Notes: generated by a model from the sequence alone, not told the origin. Positions 8,702 through 17,631 are shown, counted from the first letter of the stretch. The stretch: DNA of 64,000 nucleotides from Streptomyces sp. Tue6028 (GCF_002300165.1 NZ_MLCE01000021.1:310001-374000), one strand, 5' to 3'. Made by a program: numbers and translations.

Positions 8702-9685
8702 TCAGTGATCCTGGTCCAGGATCCCTGACTGCGCTATCAGGAAGCCGAGTTGGGCGCGGCTGCCGCTGCCGAGAGCGGTGGCCAGCTTGGCTATGTGGGC
8801 ACGGCAGGTGCGGACGTTCATGCCCAGGCGGCGTGCGATGGCCTCGTCGACGTGGCCCTCCACCAGGAGTTTGGCGATGGAGTGCTGGATCTCCGTGATG
8901 CCGTCGGGGGCGGTTTCGTAGGGGGCGCCGGCGTTCAGCGGGACAGCGCGGTCCCACATGAACTCGAAGACCTTGATCAGATAGCGGACGAGTCCGGGGT
9001 GCCGCAGTTCCAGGGCGACCTGTCGGTCGTCCCGGGTGGGGATGAAGGCGACGGTCTCGTCGCAGATGATCAGCCGCTCGACGAGTTCGTCGATGGTTCG
9101 GTACTCCACCTTGCCGTTGGAGAACTGATCGACGTAGGCCTGTGTCTCGGGGCTGTAGCGGGCCGTGTGCTGGTAGAGGGTCCGGATGCTCACCCCGCGC
9201 TCGGTCAACGGCCGGTCGCGTTCCAGCCCTTGGACGAGTGTGTGCTCCAGGCGGCGGCCGCTGGGCTGGACCGTGAGCATCTCGTTCTGGCACTGTGCCG
9301 TGGCCAGGTCGAGTGCCGCGTTGATCCGGTCGAAGCCTTCCAGCACGGTGATGGAGTGCGTGGTCGCCGTGGCCTGCGCACTGAGCGTCATGAACGGCTC
9401 GAATGCATCGGCAAGTTCGATCGACAAGCGCCGGGCTTCGGTGATCTCGTGCTCTATGGGGTTGAGACGTTGGGCCAGGGCGATGGACGGTGGTACGGGA
9501 CGCAACCAGTTGGCGTCGTCGGGATCGGGGTGCAGCAGCGCGAACTCCATCAGGCAGGGAGCGGATTCCACGTCTGCGCGGGCGATCCGTCCCGTGCGCA
9601 GAGCATTCGCGTAGAGACGGCTTCCGTCCTCGCACAGCTGGGTCAGCGCATGGGGATGTATCCCTCTAGTCCCATTTGTTGCCAA
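8702..9685 (-). CDS. LuxR-family (GerE HTH) regulator, paralogue 3
   Basis: 327 residues. N-terminal LCEDGSRLYANALRTGRI and PCLMEFALLHPDPDD, a central sensor region with NEMLTVQPSGRR and TVAFIPTRDDRQVALELRHPGL, and a C-terminal HTH with IQHSIAKLLVEGHVDEAIARRLGMNVRTCRAHIAKL. TTG 9685 is the most upstream sensible start; no ATG in frame precedes the conserved HPHALTQLCE segment, so the exact start is uncertain. It is the first gene of the operon with paralogue 2 and is divergent from the DSTWG peptide gene (113 bp apart), making it the best candidate regulator or receptor for that peptide. Confidence 0.86.
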   Translation of the reverse strand: MATNGTRGIHPHALTQLCEDGSRLYANALRTGRIARADVESAPCLMEFALLHPDPDDANWLRPVPPSIALAQRLNPIEHEITEARRLSIELADAFEPFMTLSAQATATTHSITVLEGFDRINAALDLATAQCQNEMLTVQPSGRRLEHTLVQGLERDRPLTERGVSIRTLYQHTARYSPETQAYVDQFSNGKVEYRTIDELVERLIICDETVAFIPTRDDRQVALELRHPGLVRYLIKVFEFMWDRAVPLNAGAPYETAPDGITEIQHSIAKLLVEGHVDEAIARRLGMNVRTCRAHIAKLATALGSGSRAQLGFLIAQSGILDQDH

Positions 9686-9798
9686 ATCTCCACCCCCCAG
9701 GGTCCTGAACGTGCAGGAACATGATGCATCGATTGTGTGGCCATGACGTGCCCGAATGAGCCATCGTCGTAGACGACGGGGGAAGAGGAGACCTTCAA

Positions 9799-10023
9799 GT
9801 GAGGACGAAGCCGACTATGCGTAAGAGAATGCTTCGCTCGATGCTTGTCGCCGCCTTCTCCGCCGTCGTGGCCTTCGGAGCACTGAGTGGCCTTGCCGGT
9901 ACGAAGGGTGACAGTAGGGCGGACAGTACCTGGGGCCCGTCGGTGGCATCCGCCGCCCGCGCGGGTGACAGCACCTGGGGTGTGGGTTCTCCCACCAGCG
10001 CAGATGACAGCACATGGGGCTGA
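9799..10023 (+). CDS. Small secreted peptide precursor with three DSTWG repeats
   Basis: 74 residues; I do not recognise a named family. A basic N-terminus (MRTKPTMRKRM) is followed by a hydrophobic stretch LVAAFSAVVAFGALSGLAG, giving a Sec signal peptide with cleavage likely near residues 31-36. The remaining roughly 40 residues contain DSTWG at 42-46, 57-61 and 70-74, the last at the extreme C-terminus. Codons of the three copies differ (AGT/AGC, ACC/ACA, GGC/GGT), so the repeat is kept at protein level. GTG 9799 has GAGGAG 8 bp upstream. The Rieske-like gene starts 3 bp after the stop. Multi-copy short motifs in a secreted precursor suggest a signalling or modified peptide; this is inference. 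Confidence 0.8.
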   Translation: MRTKPTMRKRMLRSMLVAAFSAVVAFGALSGLAGTKGDSRADSTWGPSVASAARAGDSTWGVGSPTSADDSTWG

Positions 10024-10026
10024 CTG

Positions 10027-10363
10027 ATGACGACTCCTCCCGACGACCGCTCGTTCCGTCGCGAAATGGCCACGGCCTACCGCTCCGGCTGGCACTTCAT
10101 CGACCTGGTCACCGCCATCCCCCACAGCGGTGACTCGTTGATGGTGACCGTGTTCGGAGAGCCCGTGGTGGTCACGCGGGACGAGGACGAGGACGTACGG
10201 GCGTACCGCTGTCTGCGACGGCCTCGGGGGGGCGCCGCAGCCGGTGCGGTGCGCCATCCGATACGGAATGATCTTTGTGAACCTCGACCAGCGCGACCAC
10301 CGACTGGCCGAACCGGATGAGCCGGACGTACAGACCATTGCAGCCACCCCCCGCAGTGCCTGA
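10027..10363 (+). pseudogene. Small Rieske-fold-like protein, frameshifted at a G7 run
   Basis: The frame from ATG 10027 (MTTPPDDRSFRREMATAYRS) runs on to TGA 10318-10320 with a low-quality tail. Removing one G from the run at 10226-10232 joins it to a frame reading APQPVRCAIRYGMIFVNLDQ and ending at TGA 10361-10363, giving 111 residues. The joined protein resembles the Rieske region of ring-hydroxylating oxygenases (WHFIDLVTAIPHSGDS, VTVFGEPVVVTRDED, YGMIFVNLD). The cluster ligands CxH and CxxH are instead CLR and CAIR. It sits 3 bp after the DSTWG peptide. It may be a real frameshift, a sequencing error in the homopolymer, or a slippage switch. Confidence 0.6.
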
Positions 10364-10406
10364 CGCGATTCCCCCGTCGTAGTAGATCGCTCAGGTACTT
10401 CCCCCC

Positions 10407-10447
10407 GCAGCGGCGTCACCGTGACCTGAACACGGTGACGCCGCTGC
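10407..10447. terminator. Bidirectional terminator between the Rieske-like gene and the PPOX gene
   Basis: A perfect 17-bp stem (10407-10423 with 10431-10447) and a 7-nt loop ACCTGAA, between two convergent genes. Confidence 0.88.
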
Positions 10448-10497
10448 AGTTTCACGCGAAATCTCCTGGTATCGACGGGTACCGACAGAGGCCGAAA

Positions 10498-10911
10498 TCA
10501 GCCGCGCCCCATCGCCGAGGTGAGCACGATCTCGATGACCACGCGTGACGGGTTGGGCGACGGGGTGCGTCCGTAGCGCTCCGCGTACCGGCGTTCCGCC
10601 TCCGCGATGCGCGCCGGCTCCACCGACACCGTGGCCCGGCCCTCCAGCGTGGCCCAGCGGCGGCCGTCCACCTGGCAGACCGCGACGCGCGCCCCGTCCG
10701 CCCCCGCCGCGAGCACGTGCCGCACCTTGGCGCTGGATTTGTTGGCGATCACCCGAGCGAGACCGGCGCCGGGGTCGTATGTCACTCCGACGGGCACCAC
10801 GTGCGGTCCGCCGTCGGGCCGGAGCGTGGTGAGCGTGCACAGGTGTCGTTCGCGCCAGAAGCTGAGGTAGGCGGCGTCGGGCTGCCGCGGGTCCACCGGA
10901 TACGAAGCCAT
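10498..10911 (-). CDS. PPOX-class F420-dependent oxidoreductase (pyridoxamine-5'-phosphate-oxidase fold)
   Basis: 137 residues, the normal size for this split-barrel family. YLSFWRERHLCTLTTLRPDGGPHVVPVGV is the usual first strand pair, followed by SAKVRHVLA, VAVCQVDGRRWATLEGRATV and the closing ERRYAERYGR ... RVVIEIVL. Related actinobacterial enzymes use F420H2 or flavin to reduce small molecules; the substrate here is unknown. ATG 10911 is divergent from clpB, with 131 bp between the starts and the HAIR operator in between, so HspR could influence it as well. That last point is inference. Confidence 0.8.
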   Translation of the reverse strand: MASYPVDPRQPDAAYLSFWRERHLCTLTTLRPDGGPHVVPVGVTYDPGAGLARVIANKSSAKVRHVLAAGADGARVAVCQVDGRRWATLEGRATVSVEPARIAEAERRYAERYGRTPSPNPSRVVIEIVLTSAMGRG

Positions 10912-10962
10912 GAGACCCGAATCTACTTCCCCGGCGGGGTCCGCTCCGCTTCCGCCACCATC

Positions 10963-10983
10963 CTTGAGTGGAATGGACTCAAC
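10963..10983 (+). promoter_or_regulatory. HAIR operator for HspR upstream of clpB
   Basis: CTTGAGT-N7-ACTCAAC matches the consensus CTTGAGT-N7-ACTCAAG at 13 of 14 defined positions. It lies 60 bp upstream of the clpB start, where bound HspR would block transcription until heat shock titrates DnaK away. Confidence 0.92.
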
Positions 10984-11042
10984 TTTGTGTACGCTGGAAG
11001 GGTCAGGTAGACGGTCGGGCAGACCAGGAGGAGAAAGCGAAC

Positions 11043-13640
11043 GTGGACGCCGAGCTGACCAACAGGAGCCGGGACGCGATCAACGCGGCCAGCAGCCGTG
11101 CCGTGTCCGAGGGGCACCCGGACCTCACCCCCGCCCACCTGCTGCTCGCTCTGCTGGAGGGGCAGGACAACGAGAACATCGTCGATCTGCTGGCCGCCGT
11201 CGACGCGGACCAGCCCTCCGTCCGCTCCGGCACCGAACGCGTCCTCGCGGGCCTGCCCAGCGTGACCGGGTCCACCGTCGCTCCGCCGCAGCCCAACCGT
11301 GAACTGCTCGCCGTCCTCGCCGACGCCGGCGAGCGCGCGAAGGAGCTCGGGGACGAGTTCCTCTCCACCGAGCACCTGCTGATCGGCATCGCCGCGAAGG
11401 GCGGCCGGACGGGCGACGTACTCTCCCGGCAGGGCGCCAGTGCCAAGAAGCTCCTTGAGGCGTTCCGGAAGACCAGGGGAGGGCGCCGGGTGACGACTCC
11501 GGATCCCGAGGGCCAGTACAAGGCGCTCGAAAAGTTCGGTACCGACTTCACCGCCGCGGCGCGCGAAGGGAAGCTCGACCCGGTCATCGGCCGGGACCAG
11601 GAGATCCGCCGCGTCGTGCAGGTGCTGTCGCGCCGCACCAAGAACAACCCGGTCCTCATCGGTGAGCCCGGCGTCGGCAAGACCGCCGTCGTCGAGGGAC
11701 TCGCCCAGCGGATCGTGAAGGGCGACGTCCCCGAGTCGCTCAAGGACAAGCGGCTCGTAGCCCTGGACCTCGGCGCCATGGTCGCGGGCGCGAAGTACCG
11801 CGGCGAGTTCGAGGAGCGGCTGAAGACGGTCCTCGCCGAGATCAAGGACTCCGACGGGCAGATCATCACCTTCATCGACGAGCTGCACACCGTCGTCGGC
11901 GCGGGCGCCGGCGGCGACTCCGCCATGGACGCGGGCAACATGCTCAAGCCGATGCTCGCGCGCGGTGAGCTGCGCATGGTCGGCGCGACCACCCTCGACG
12001 AGTACCGCGAGCGGATCGAGAAGGACCCCGCGCTGGAGCGCAGGTTCCAGCAGGTGCTGGTCGCCGAGCCGACCGTCGAGGACACCATCGCGATCCTGCG
12101 CGGCCTGAAGGGCCGGTACGAGGCCCATCACAAGGTCCAGATCGCCGACAGCGCGCTGGTCGCCGCCGCGACCCTCTCCGACCGGTACATCACCTCCCGC
12201 TTCCTGCCCGACAAGGCCATCGACCTGGTCGACGAGTCCGCCTCCCGGCTCCGCATGGAGATCGACTCGTCCCCCGTCGAGATCGACGAACTCCAGCGCG
12301 CCGTGGACCGGCTCCGGATGGAGGAGCTGGCGATCGGCAAGGAGACCGACGCCGCCAGCAAGGAGCGTCTGGAGAAGCTGCGCCGCGACCTCGCCGACAA
12401 GGAGGAGGAGCTGCGCGGCCTGACCGCACGCTGGGAGAAGGAGAAGCAGTCCCTCAACCGCGTCGGTGAGCTGAAGGAGCGGCTGGACGACCTGCGCGGC
12501 CAGGCCGAGCGCGCCCAGCGCGACGGCGACTTCGACACCGCGTCCAAGGTGCTCTACGGCGAGATCCCGGCCCTGGAGCGGGACCTGGAGGAGGCGTCCG
12601 AGGCCGAGGAGGAGGCCGCCAAGGACACCATGGTCAAGGAGGAGGTGGGCCCCGACGACATCGCCGACGTCGTGGGTTCCTGGACCGGCATCCCCGCCGG
12701 ACGGCTCCTGGAGGGCGAGACGCAGAAGCTGCTGCGTATGGAGGAGGAGCTGGGCCGCCGGCTCATCGGCCAGACGGAGGCCGTGCGGGCCGTGTCGGAC
12801 GCCGTGCGGCGCACCCGTGCGGGCATCGCCGACCCGGACCGCCCGACCGGTTCGTTCCTCTTCCTCGGCCCGACGGGCGTCGGCAAGACCGAACTGGCCA
12901 AGGCCCTGGCCGACTTCCTCTTCGACGACGAGCGGGCCATGGTCCGCATCGATATGAGCGAGTACGGCGAGAAGCACAGCGTCGCCCGGCTCGTCGGTGC
13001 CCCGCCCGGCTACGTGGGGTACGAGGAGGGCGGCCAGCTCACCGAGGCCGTGCGTCGGCGCCCGTACGGCGTCGTCCTGCTCGACGAGGTCGAGAAGGCG
13101 CACCCGGAGGTCTTCGACGTCCTCCTCCAGGTGCTGGACGACGGACGGCTGACGGACGGCCAGGGACGCACGGTCGACTTCCGCAACACCATCCTGGTCC
13201 TCACCTCGAACCTGGGCAGCCAGTTCCTGGTGGACCCGATGACCTCCGAGGAGGAGAAGAAGCAGCAGGTGCTGGAGACCGTGCGGCTCTCCTTCAAGCC
13301 CGAGTTCCTGAACCGGCTCGACGACCTGGTGGTGTTCTCCGCGCTCGACAAGGAGGAGCTCAAGCGCATCGCCGGGCTCCAGATCGACCGGCTCGCCAAG
13401 CGGCTGGCCGAACGCCGGCTCGGCCTGGAGGTCACCGAGGCGGCCCTGGCCTGGCTGGCCGACGAGGGCAACGACCCGGCGTACGGCGCGCGCCCGCTGC
13501 GCCGCCTCGTCCAGACCGCCATCGGGGACCGGCTCGCCCGGGAGATCCTCGCGGGCGAGGTCAAGGACGGCGACACGGTCCGCGTGGACCAGTTCGGCGC
13601 GGGTCTGATCGTGGGGCCGGCGACCGGCAAGACTCTGTGA
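11043..13640 (+). CDS. clpB: ATP-dependent disaggregase ClpB
   Basis: Hsp100 chaperone that extracts and refolds aggregated proteins with DnaK/DnaJ. 865 residues, full length. An N domain (about 1-140) is followed by NBD1 with [10 protein letters not shown] (207 onward) and [13 protein letters not shown] long coiled-coil middle domain spans roughly 390-520, and NBD2 has [10 protein letters not shown] (609 onward) and [17 protein letters not shown] 11043 is chosen because AGGAGGAG (11026-11033) precedes it. An upstream ATG at 10968 falls inside the HAIR operator and is not credible. Expression should be HspR-controlled. Confidence 0.97.
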   Translation: MDAELTNRSRDAINAASSRAVSEGHPDLTPAHLLLALLEGQDNENIVDLLAAVDADQPSVRSGTERVLAGLPSVTGSTVAPPQPNRELLAVLADAGERAKELGDEFLSTEHLLIGIAAKGGRTGDVLSRQGASAKKLLEAFRKTRGGRRVTTPDPEGQYKALEKFGTDFTAAAREGKLDPVIGRDQEIRRVVQVLSRRTKNNPVLIGEPGVGKTAVVEGLAQRIVKGDVPESLKDKRLVALDLGAMVAGAKYRGEFEERLKTVLAEIKDSDGQIITFIDELHTVVGAGAGGDSAMDAGNMLKPMLARGELRMVGATTLDEYRERIEKDPALERRFQQVLVAEPTVEDTIAILRGLKGRYEAHHKVQIADSALVAAATLSDRYITSRFLPDKAIDLVDESASRLRMEIDSSPVEIDELQRAVDRLRMEELAIGKETDAASKERLEKLRRDLADKEEELRGLTARWEKEKQSLNRVGELKERLDDLRGQAERAQRDGDFDTASKVLYGEIPALERDLEEASEAEEEAAKDTMVKEEVGPDDIADVVGSWTGIPAGRLLEGETQKLLRMEEELGRRLIGQTEAVRAVSDAVRRTRAGIADPDRPTGSFLFLGPTGVGKTELAKALADFLFDDERAMVRIDMSEYGEKHSVARLVGAPPGYVGYEEGGQLTEAVRRRPYGVVLLDEVEKAHPEVFDVLLQVLDDGRLTDGQGRTVDFRNTILVLTSNLGSQFLVDPMTSEEEKKQQVLETVRLSFKPEFLNRLDDLVVFSALDKEELKRIAGLQIDRLAKRLAERRLGLEVTEAALAWLADEGNDPAYGARPLRRLVQTAIGDRLAREILAGEVKDGDTVRVDQFGAGLIVGPATGKTL

Positions 13641-13650
13641 CCCTTCCGGG

Positions 13651-13669
13651 GGCCCACGACGCGTGGGCC
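13651..13669 (+). terminator. Likely clpB terminator
   Basis: An 8-bp perfect stem GGCCCACG/CGTGGGCC with a 3-nt loop begins 10 bp after the clpB stop. Confidence 0.6.
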
Positions 13670-13873
13670 TCCGGGCCTACGAGGGCGGTGTCCCCGTCCT
13701 CGTACGCCATGCCCGCCGCGCCCCGCTCCCCATGTTCATGACCGGAACATGCCGGCCCGGGGCGGGGCAGTGTCCGGATCTTGTCAGCCACCGGCGGAAG
13801 GACCGGCCAGGGGTTGCCACTCCCCGCCCCGGATGGGAGAGGATGACAGCATCCGTACGAAGGGAAATACACG

Positions 13874-14404
13874 GTGAGCATCGACCCGTCCTCGATTCCG
13901 AACTTCGGGGGCCAGCCCGAGCCGCAGCCCCAAGGGCCGGCGGGCCCCGTGGTCCCGGATCAGGACCTCGTGAAGCAGCTCCTGGACCAGATGGAGCTGA
14001 AGTATGTCGTCGACGAAGAGGGTGACCTCGCGGCGCCGTGGGAGCAGTTCCGTACGTACTTCATGTTCCGCGGCGAGGGTGACCAGCAGGTCTTCTCGGT
14101 GCGGACGTTCTACGACCGGCCGCACCAGATCGACGAGAAGCCCGCGCTGCTGGAGTCCATCGACGACTGGAACCGCCGCACGCTGTGGCCCAAGGTCTAC
14201 AGCCACACCCACGACGACGGCACCGTCCGCCTGATCGGCGAGGCGCAGATGCTGATCGGCACCGGCGTCAGCCTGGAGCACTTCGTGTCCTCCACGGTCA
14301 GCTGGGTGCGCGCCGCCATCGAGTTCGACAAGTGGCTCGTCGAGCAGCTCGGCCTGGAGCAGGAGATCAACGAGGCGGACAAGCCCGAGGACGGCGAGGA
14401 GTAG
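13874..14404 (+). CDS. YbjN domain-containing protein
   Basis: 176 residues with no signal or membrane segment. After a Pro/Gln-rich N-terminus, the segment about 30-160 (LVKQLLDQMELKYVVDEEGD, YFMFRGEGDQQVFSVRTFYD, WNRRTLWPKVYSHTHDDGTV, GVSLEHFVSSTVSWVRAAIE) follows the YbjN/type III secretion chaperone-like fold, and a Glu-rich tail ends it. Members of this family are thought to act as chaperone-like or regulatory proteins, but the role is not established. GTG 13874 follows GAAGGGAAA. It is monocistronic between clpB and the convergent membrane-protein gene. Confidence 0.8.
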   Translation: MSIDPSSIPNFGGQPEPQPQGPAGPVVPDQDLVKQLLDQMELKYVVDEEGDLAAPWEQFRTYFMFRGEGDQQVFSVRTFYDRPHQIDEKPALLESIDDWNRRTLWPKVYSHTHDDGTVRLIGEAQMLIGTGVSLEHFVSSTVSWVRAAIEFDKWLVEQLGLEQEINEADKPEDGEE

Positions 14405-14510
14405 TCCTCCGGCCCCTCCTTCGGCCCGCCCGCTGCGTCCGGCCCCTGTGGTCCGGGCCCGGGGCACGCTCCCCGCGCCCGGCCCCGACGGGGCACGCCT
14501 GCCGGCGGCC

Positions 14511-15710
14511 CTACAGCGGCGTGTGCGCGAGCACCACCAGATACGCGCCGTACGCGAAAGAGAGCCCGGCCAGGGCGCCGACCACCACGGTCGCGTGCCA
14601 GGGCCGGGCTCTCGCCGTGCGCACCAGCGCCCGCGCCAGCGGCAGCAGCAGCGGGAAGGCCGGGAGCAGGAAGCGCGGTTTCGACTCGAAGAAGCCGGAG
14701 CCGCCGAGGGCGATCAGCAGCAGGACGCCGCTGTACACGATCAGCGGCAGCGGTGCGCGGTCGGCGATCAGCAGCGCGTACAGCACCGTGGCCGCTGCCA
14801 CGATGCCCAGCGTCACGGGGAACACGAAGCGGTCGCCGTCCAGCAGCAGGTGCTTGACGAAGCGGAGCGATCCCTCGCCGAAGTCGAAGCGCGAGCCCCA
14901 CAGCCGCTGCACCTCGAAGTAGCCGCGGAGCGGATCGCCCCGGCGGCGCCCCACCCACAGCACGTAACCCACCCAGCCCAGCGGTGCGAGCGCGGCGCCT
15001 GTCCACAGCCTGTGGGGAACTTTCCGCGCGCGCAGCCGCCAGACCTCGTACGCCGCCGCCGCGAGGACGGCCGCGGCCACCGCGAAGCCGTTCGGCCGGG
15101 ACAGCCCCGCGAGCGCCGCCAGCACGCCCGCCCACACCCAGTGCCCGCCGAGCACCGCGTACAGCGACCAGGCGGCGAAGGCCGTCAGCACGGGCTCCGT
15201 GTACGCCATCGACAGCACCACCGAGTGCGGGAGCAGCCCCCAGAGCAGGACGACGGCGGTGCCGACCGCGCGCCCGTACAGCCTGGCCCCGATCGCGTAC
15301 ATCCCGCAGGCGGCGGCCCCGGCGGCGAGCCACGACACCAGCAGGCCCGCCGTGGACGCGTTGAGCGGGGTCACGGCCGTGACGCCGCGTACCAGCGCGG
15401 GGTACAGCGGGAAGAACGCCAGGTCGCTGTGGACGACGGTGGGACGGAAGTAGAGCGTGCGGCCGTACCCGTGCGCCGCGATCCCCAGGTACCAGATCGA
15501 GTCCCAGGACCGTGCGAGCAGGACGATCGGGTGCCTGCCGGTGGCCCAGGCCGTCGCGGCGAGCGCGAGGATGCCGGTGAGGCGCGCGGCGGCGAACAGC
15601 CCCAGCGCGGTCATCGCGGCGCCCGGCAGGCTGGGCGCGAGGCGGGACGGTCGGGCACGGTCCCCGGGCTCCGTCAGAGCCGGGCGAGCGAGGGTACTCG
15701 GGTGGGTCAC
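14511..15710 (-). CDS. GT-C-type integral membrane glycosyltransferase (PIG-V/mannosyltransferase-like)
   Basis: 399 residues with about ten membrane segments. The first extracytoplasmic loop has WDSIWYLGIAAHGY, where the acidic D and nearby residues match the GT-C signature for polyprenyl-phosphate sugar donors. FFPLYPALVRG and SMAYTEPVLTAFAAWSLY are typical of PIG-V-like proteins. It would transfer a sugar, probably mannose, on the outer face of the membrane; the acceptor is unknown. The start could be ATG 15710 or an internal ATG near residue 33, ahead of the first membrane segment. It is convergent with the YbjN-like gene. Confidence 0.78.
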   Translation of the reverse strand: MTHPSTLARPALTEPGDRARPSRLAPSLPGAAMTALGLFAAARLTGILALAATAWATGRHPIVLLARSWDSIWYLGIAAHGYGRTLYFRPTVVHSDLAFFPLYPALVRGVTAVTPLNASTAGLLVSWLAAGAAACGMYAIGARLYGRAVGTAVVLLWGLLPHSVVLSMAYTEPVLTAFAAWSLYAVLGGHWVWAGVLAALAGLSRPNGFAVAAAVLAAAAYEVWRLRARKVPHRLWTGAALAPLGWVGYVLWVGRRRGDPLRGYFEVQRLWGSRFDFGEGSLRFVKHLLLDGDRFVFPVTLGIVAAATVLYALLIADRAPLPLIVYSGVLLLIALGGSGFFESKPRFLLPAFPLLLPLARALVRTARARPWHATVVVGALAGLSFAYGAYLVVLAHTPL

Positions 15711-15893
15711 ACCGGAACTGTGCGTAACTTACGGGGCATTTGCGAGCTTTGCTCGGCTGTGCGGGTAGCGTTCGTGGGGCTCCGGCGCGCCGCCCGCACG
15801 GACGGCGCCCACGGTGCTAGAGCGGTTCCGGACGCGCTGCGGCGCCCCATTCCGCCGCCTCGGGCGGGGCGGGCCGAGCGGGCGGCACCGGGC

Positions 15894-17072
15894 TCACCAC
15901 GCGGCCTTGAGCCGCTTCGCCGCCTCCTCCAGCACCTGCGTCTGCTTGCAGAACGCGAACCGCACGAAGGGCGCTCCCGCCTCCCGGTGGTCGTAGAAGA
16001 CCGCGTTCGGGATCGCGACGACACCGGCGCGCTCCGGCAGGGCGCGGCAGAACGCGAAGCCGTCCGACTCGCCGAGCGGCCGGATGTCGGTCGTGATGAA
16101 GTACGTGCCCTGCGGACGGAAGACCTCGAAGCCCGCCTCCGCGAGACCCGCCGCCAGCACGTCCCGCTTGGCGAGCATGTCCGCGCGGAACGCCTCGAAG
16201 TACGAGTCCGGCAGCGCCAGCGCCTCGGCCACGGCGTACTGGAACGGCCCCGACGCCACGTAGGTCAGGAACTGCTTCGCCGACCGCACCGCGCCGACCA
16301 GGGCGGGCGGCGCCGTCACCCAGCCCACCTTCCAGCCGGTGAACGAGAACGTCTTCCCGCTCGAACCGATCGTGACCGTCCGCTCGCGCATGCCCGGGAA
16401 GGACGCCAGCGGTACGTGCTCGGCGCCGTCGAAGACGAGGTGCTCGTACACCTCGTCCGTCACCACCAGCAGGTCCCGCTCCACGGCGAGCTTCGCGATC
16501 TCGGCGAGCTCCTCGCGGGTGAGCACCGTGCCGGTGGGGTTGTGCGGCGTGTTGACCAGCAGCAGGCGCGTCCGGTCGGTGACGGCGTCGCGCAGCTCGT
16601 CGAGGTCGAGACGGAAGCTGCCCTCGTGCGGGCGCAGCGTCACCGGCACCCGGGTCCCGCCCGCCATCGCGATGCACGCGGCGTACGAGTCGTAGTACGG
16701 CTCGAACGCGATCACCTCGTCGCCGGGCTCCAGCAGGGCGAGCAGCGCGGCGGCGATCGCCTCCGTGGCCCCGGCCGTCACCAGGACCTCCGTGTCGGGG
16801 TCGTACGACAGTGCGTAGCGGCGCTCCTGGTGCGCGGACACCGCCGCGCGCAGCTCGGGCACGCCGGGCCCCGGCGGGTACTGGTTGCCCCGTCCGTCCC
16901 GCAGCGCCCGCACGGCCGCCTCCCGGATCTCCTGCGGACCGTCCGTGTCGGGGAAGCCCTGACCGAGATTGATCGAACCGGTACTCACCGCGAGCGCCGA
17001 CATCTCGGCGAAGATCGTCGTTCCGAACTCGGCGAGCCGGCGGTTGAGGAAGGGGCGTTCGCTGGAGGTCAT
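15894..17072 (-). CDS. PLP-dependent class I/II aminotransferase (KAT/DapC-like)
   Basis: About 392 residues, fold type I. GQGFPDTDGPQEIREAA and NQYPPGPGVPELRAAV are signatures of the kynurenine/glutamine transaminase and N-succinyldiaminopimelate aminotransferase subgroup. VNTPHNPTGTVL, VVTDEVYEHLVFDG and SSGKTFSFTGWKVGW (catalytic Lys in SSGKTF) are present. ATG 17072 (MTSSERPF) is preferred over 17081 because AGG then sits 9 bp upstream. The true amino donor is uncertain. A kynurenine pathway lies 10 kb away, but that is not proof of a shared role. Confidence 0.9.
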   Translation of the reverse strand: MTSSERPFLNRRLAEFGTTIFAEMSALAVSTGSINLGQGFPDTDGPQEIREAAVRALRDGRGNQYPPGPGVPELRAAVSAHQERRYALSYDPDTEVLVTAGATEAIAAALLALLEPGDEVIAFEPYYDSYAACIAMAGGTRVPVTLRPHEGSFRLDLDELRDAVTDRTRLLLVNTPHNPTGTVLTREELAEIAKLAVERDLLVVTDEVYEHLVFDGAEHVPLASFPGMRERTVTIGSSGKTFSFTGWKVGWVTAPPALVGAVRSAKQFLTYVASGPFQYAVAEALALPDSYFEAFRADMLAKRDVLAAGLAEAGFEVFRPQGTYFITTDIRPLGESDGFAFCRALPERAGVVAIPNAVFYDHREAGAPFVRFAFCKQTQVLEEAAKRLKAAW

Positions 17073-17267
17073 GCCGGTCATCCTGCGCCCAAGCTCTGGA
17101 GTTCCTCAACTCTGCTTTGGCCCGCCGGGCGCGGGGGCATCCCCCTCTCACGCACGACAGCGGCACCTGGAACGACACGAAGCGACAAGAGAAGCGAACA
17201 AGACAACAGATCCGGGAAGCACGGCCCACGGGGGGCCTCTTCGGGGGAACGAAAGGAGGGTGACGCC

Positions 17268-17582
17268 ATGGTCATCGGCATCATCCTGGCGGTCGTCTGC
17301 ATCGTGGTCGTCGTGGCCTTCATGGCCACCGACCGCAGCCAGAACAAGGTGGGGCAGGTCAACCTCTCGAAGAGGGGCCGCCGTTCACGCCGTGGCTCCT
17401 CGGGCAGCGGCAGCAGCTGGTGGGCCGGCGGGGCGGGCGGTGTCTCGTCCTGCGGCAGCGGTTCGTCCGGCGGACACCACGGCGGTCACTCGTGCGGTGG
17501 CCACTCGTCGTGCGGCGGGGGCTCGTCCTGCGGAGGCGGGTCCTCGTGCGGCGGCGGGGGCGGATGCGGAGGAGGCAGCTGA
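17268..17582 (+). CDS. Small membrane protein with Gly/Cys-rich tail
   Basis: 104 residues. One N-terminal membrane segment (VIGIILAVVCIVVVVAFMA) is followed by a basic patch KRGRRSRRG. The last 60 residues are almost only Gly, Ser, Cys and His, with repeated SSCGGG ending SCGGGGGCGGGS. Eight or more Cys plus several His make metal binding or cross-linking possible, though unproven. Similar tails occur on actinobacterial membrane proteins of unknown role. AAAGGAGGG 8 bp upstream of ATG 17268 is an excellent ribosome binding site, and a perfect terminator follows. Confidence 0.8.
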   Translation: MVIGIILAVVCIVVVVAFMATDRSQNKVGQVNLSKRGRRSRRGSSGSGSSWWAGGAGGVSSCGSGSSGGHHGGHSCGGHSSCGGGSSCGGGSSCGGGGGCGGGS

Positions 17583-17631
17583 CACGGGGCAGCTGAGCTC
17601 CCTTCGGGGGAAGCGCATCCGCAGCACGCGA

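Noticed and set aside
10968-11042. Earlier ATG start for clpB
   Set aside because: It lies within the HAIR operator and adds 25 residues unlike ClpB; GTG 11043 has AGGAGGAG at the right distance.
14448-17267. Long plus-strand frame opposite the GT-C and aminotransferase genes
   Set aside because: Antisense shadow rich in Arg/Gly/Pro with no domain; only its end, from ATG 17268, is a real gene.
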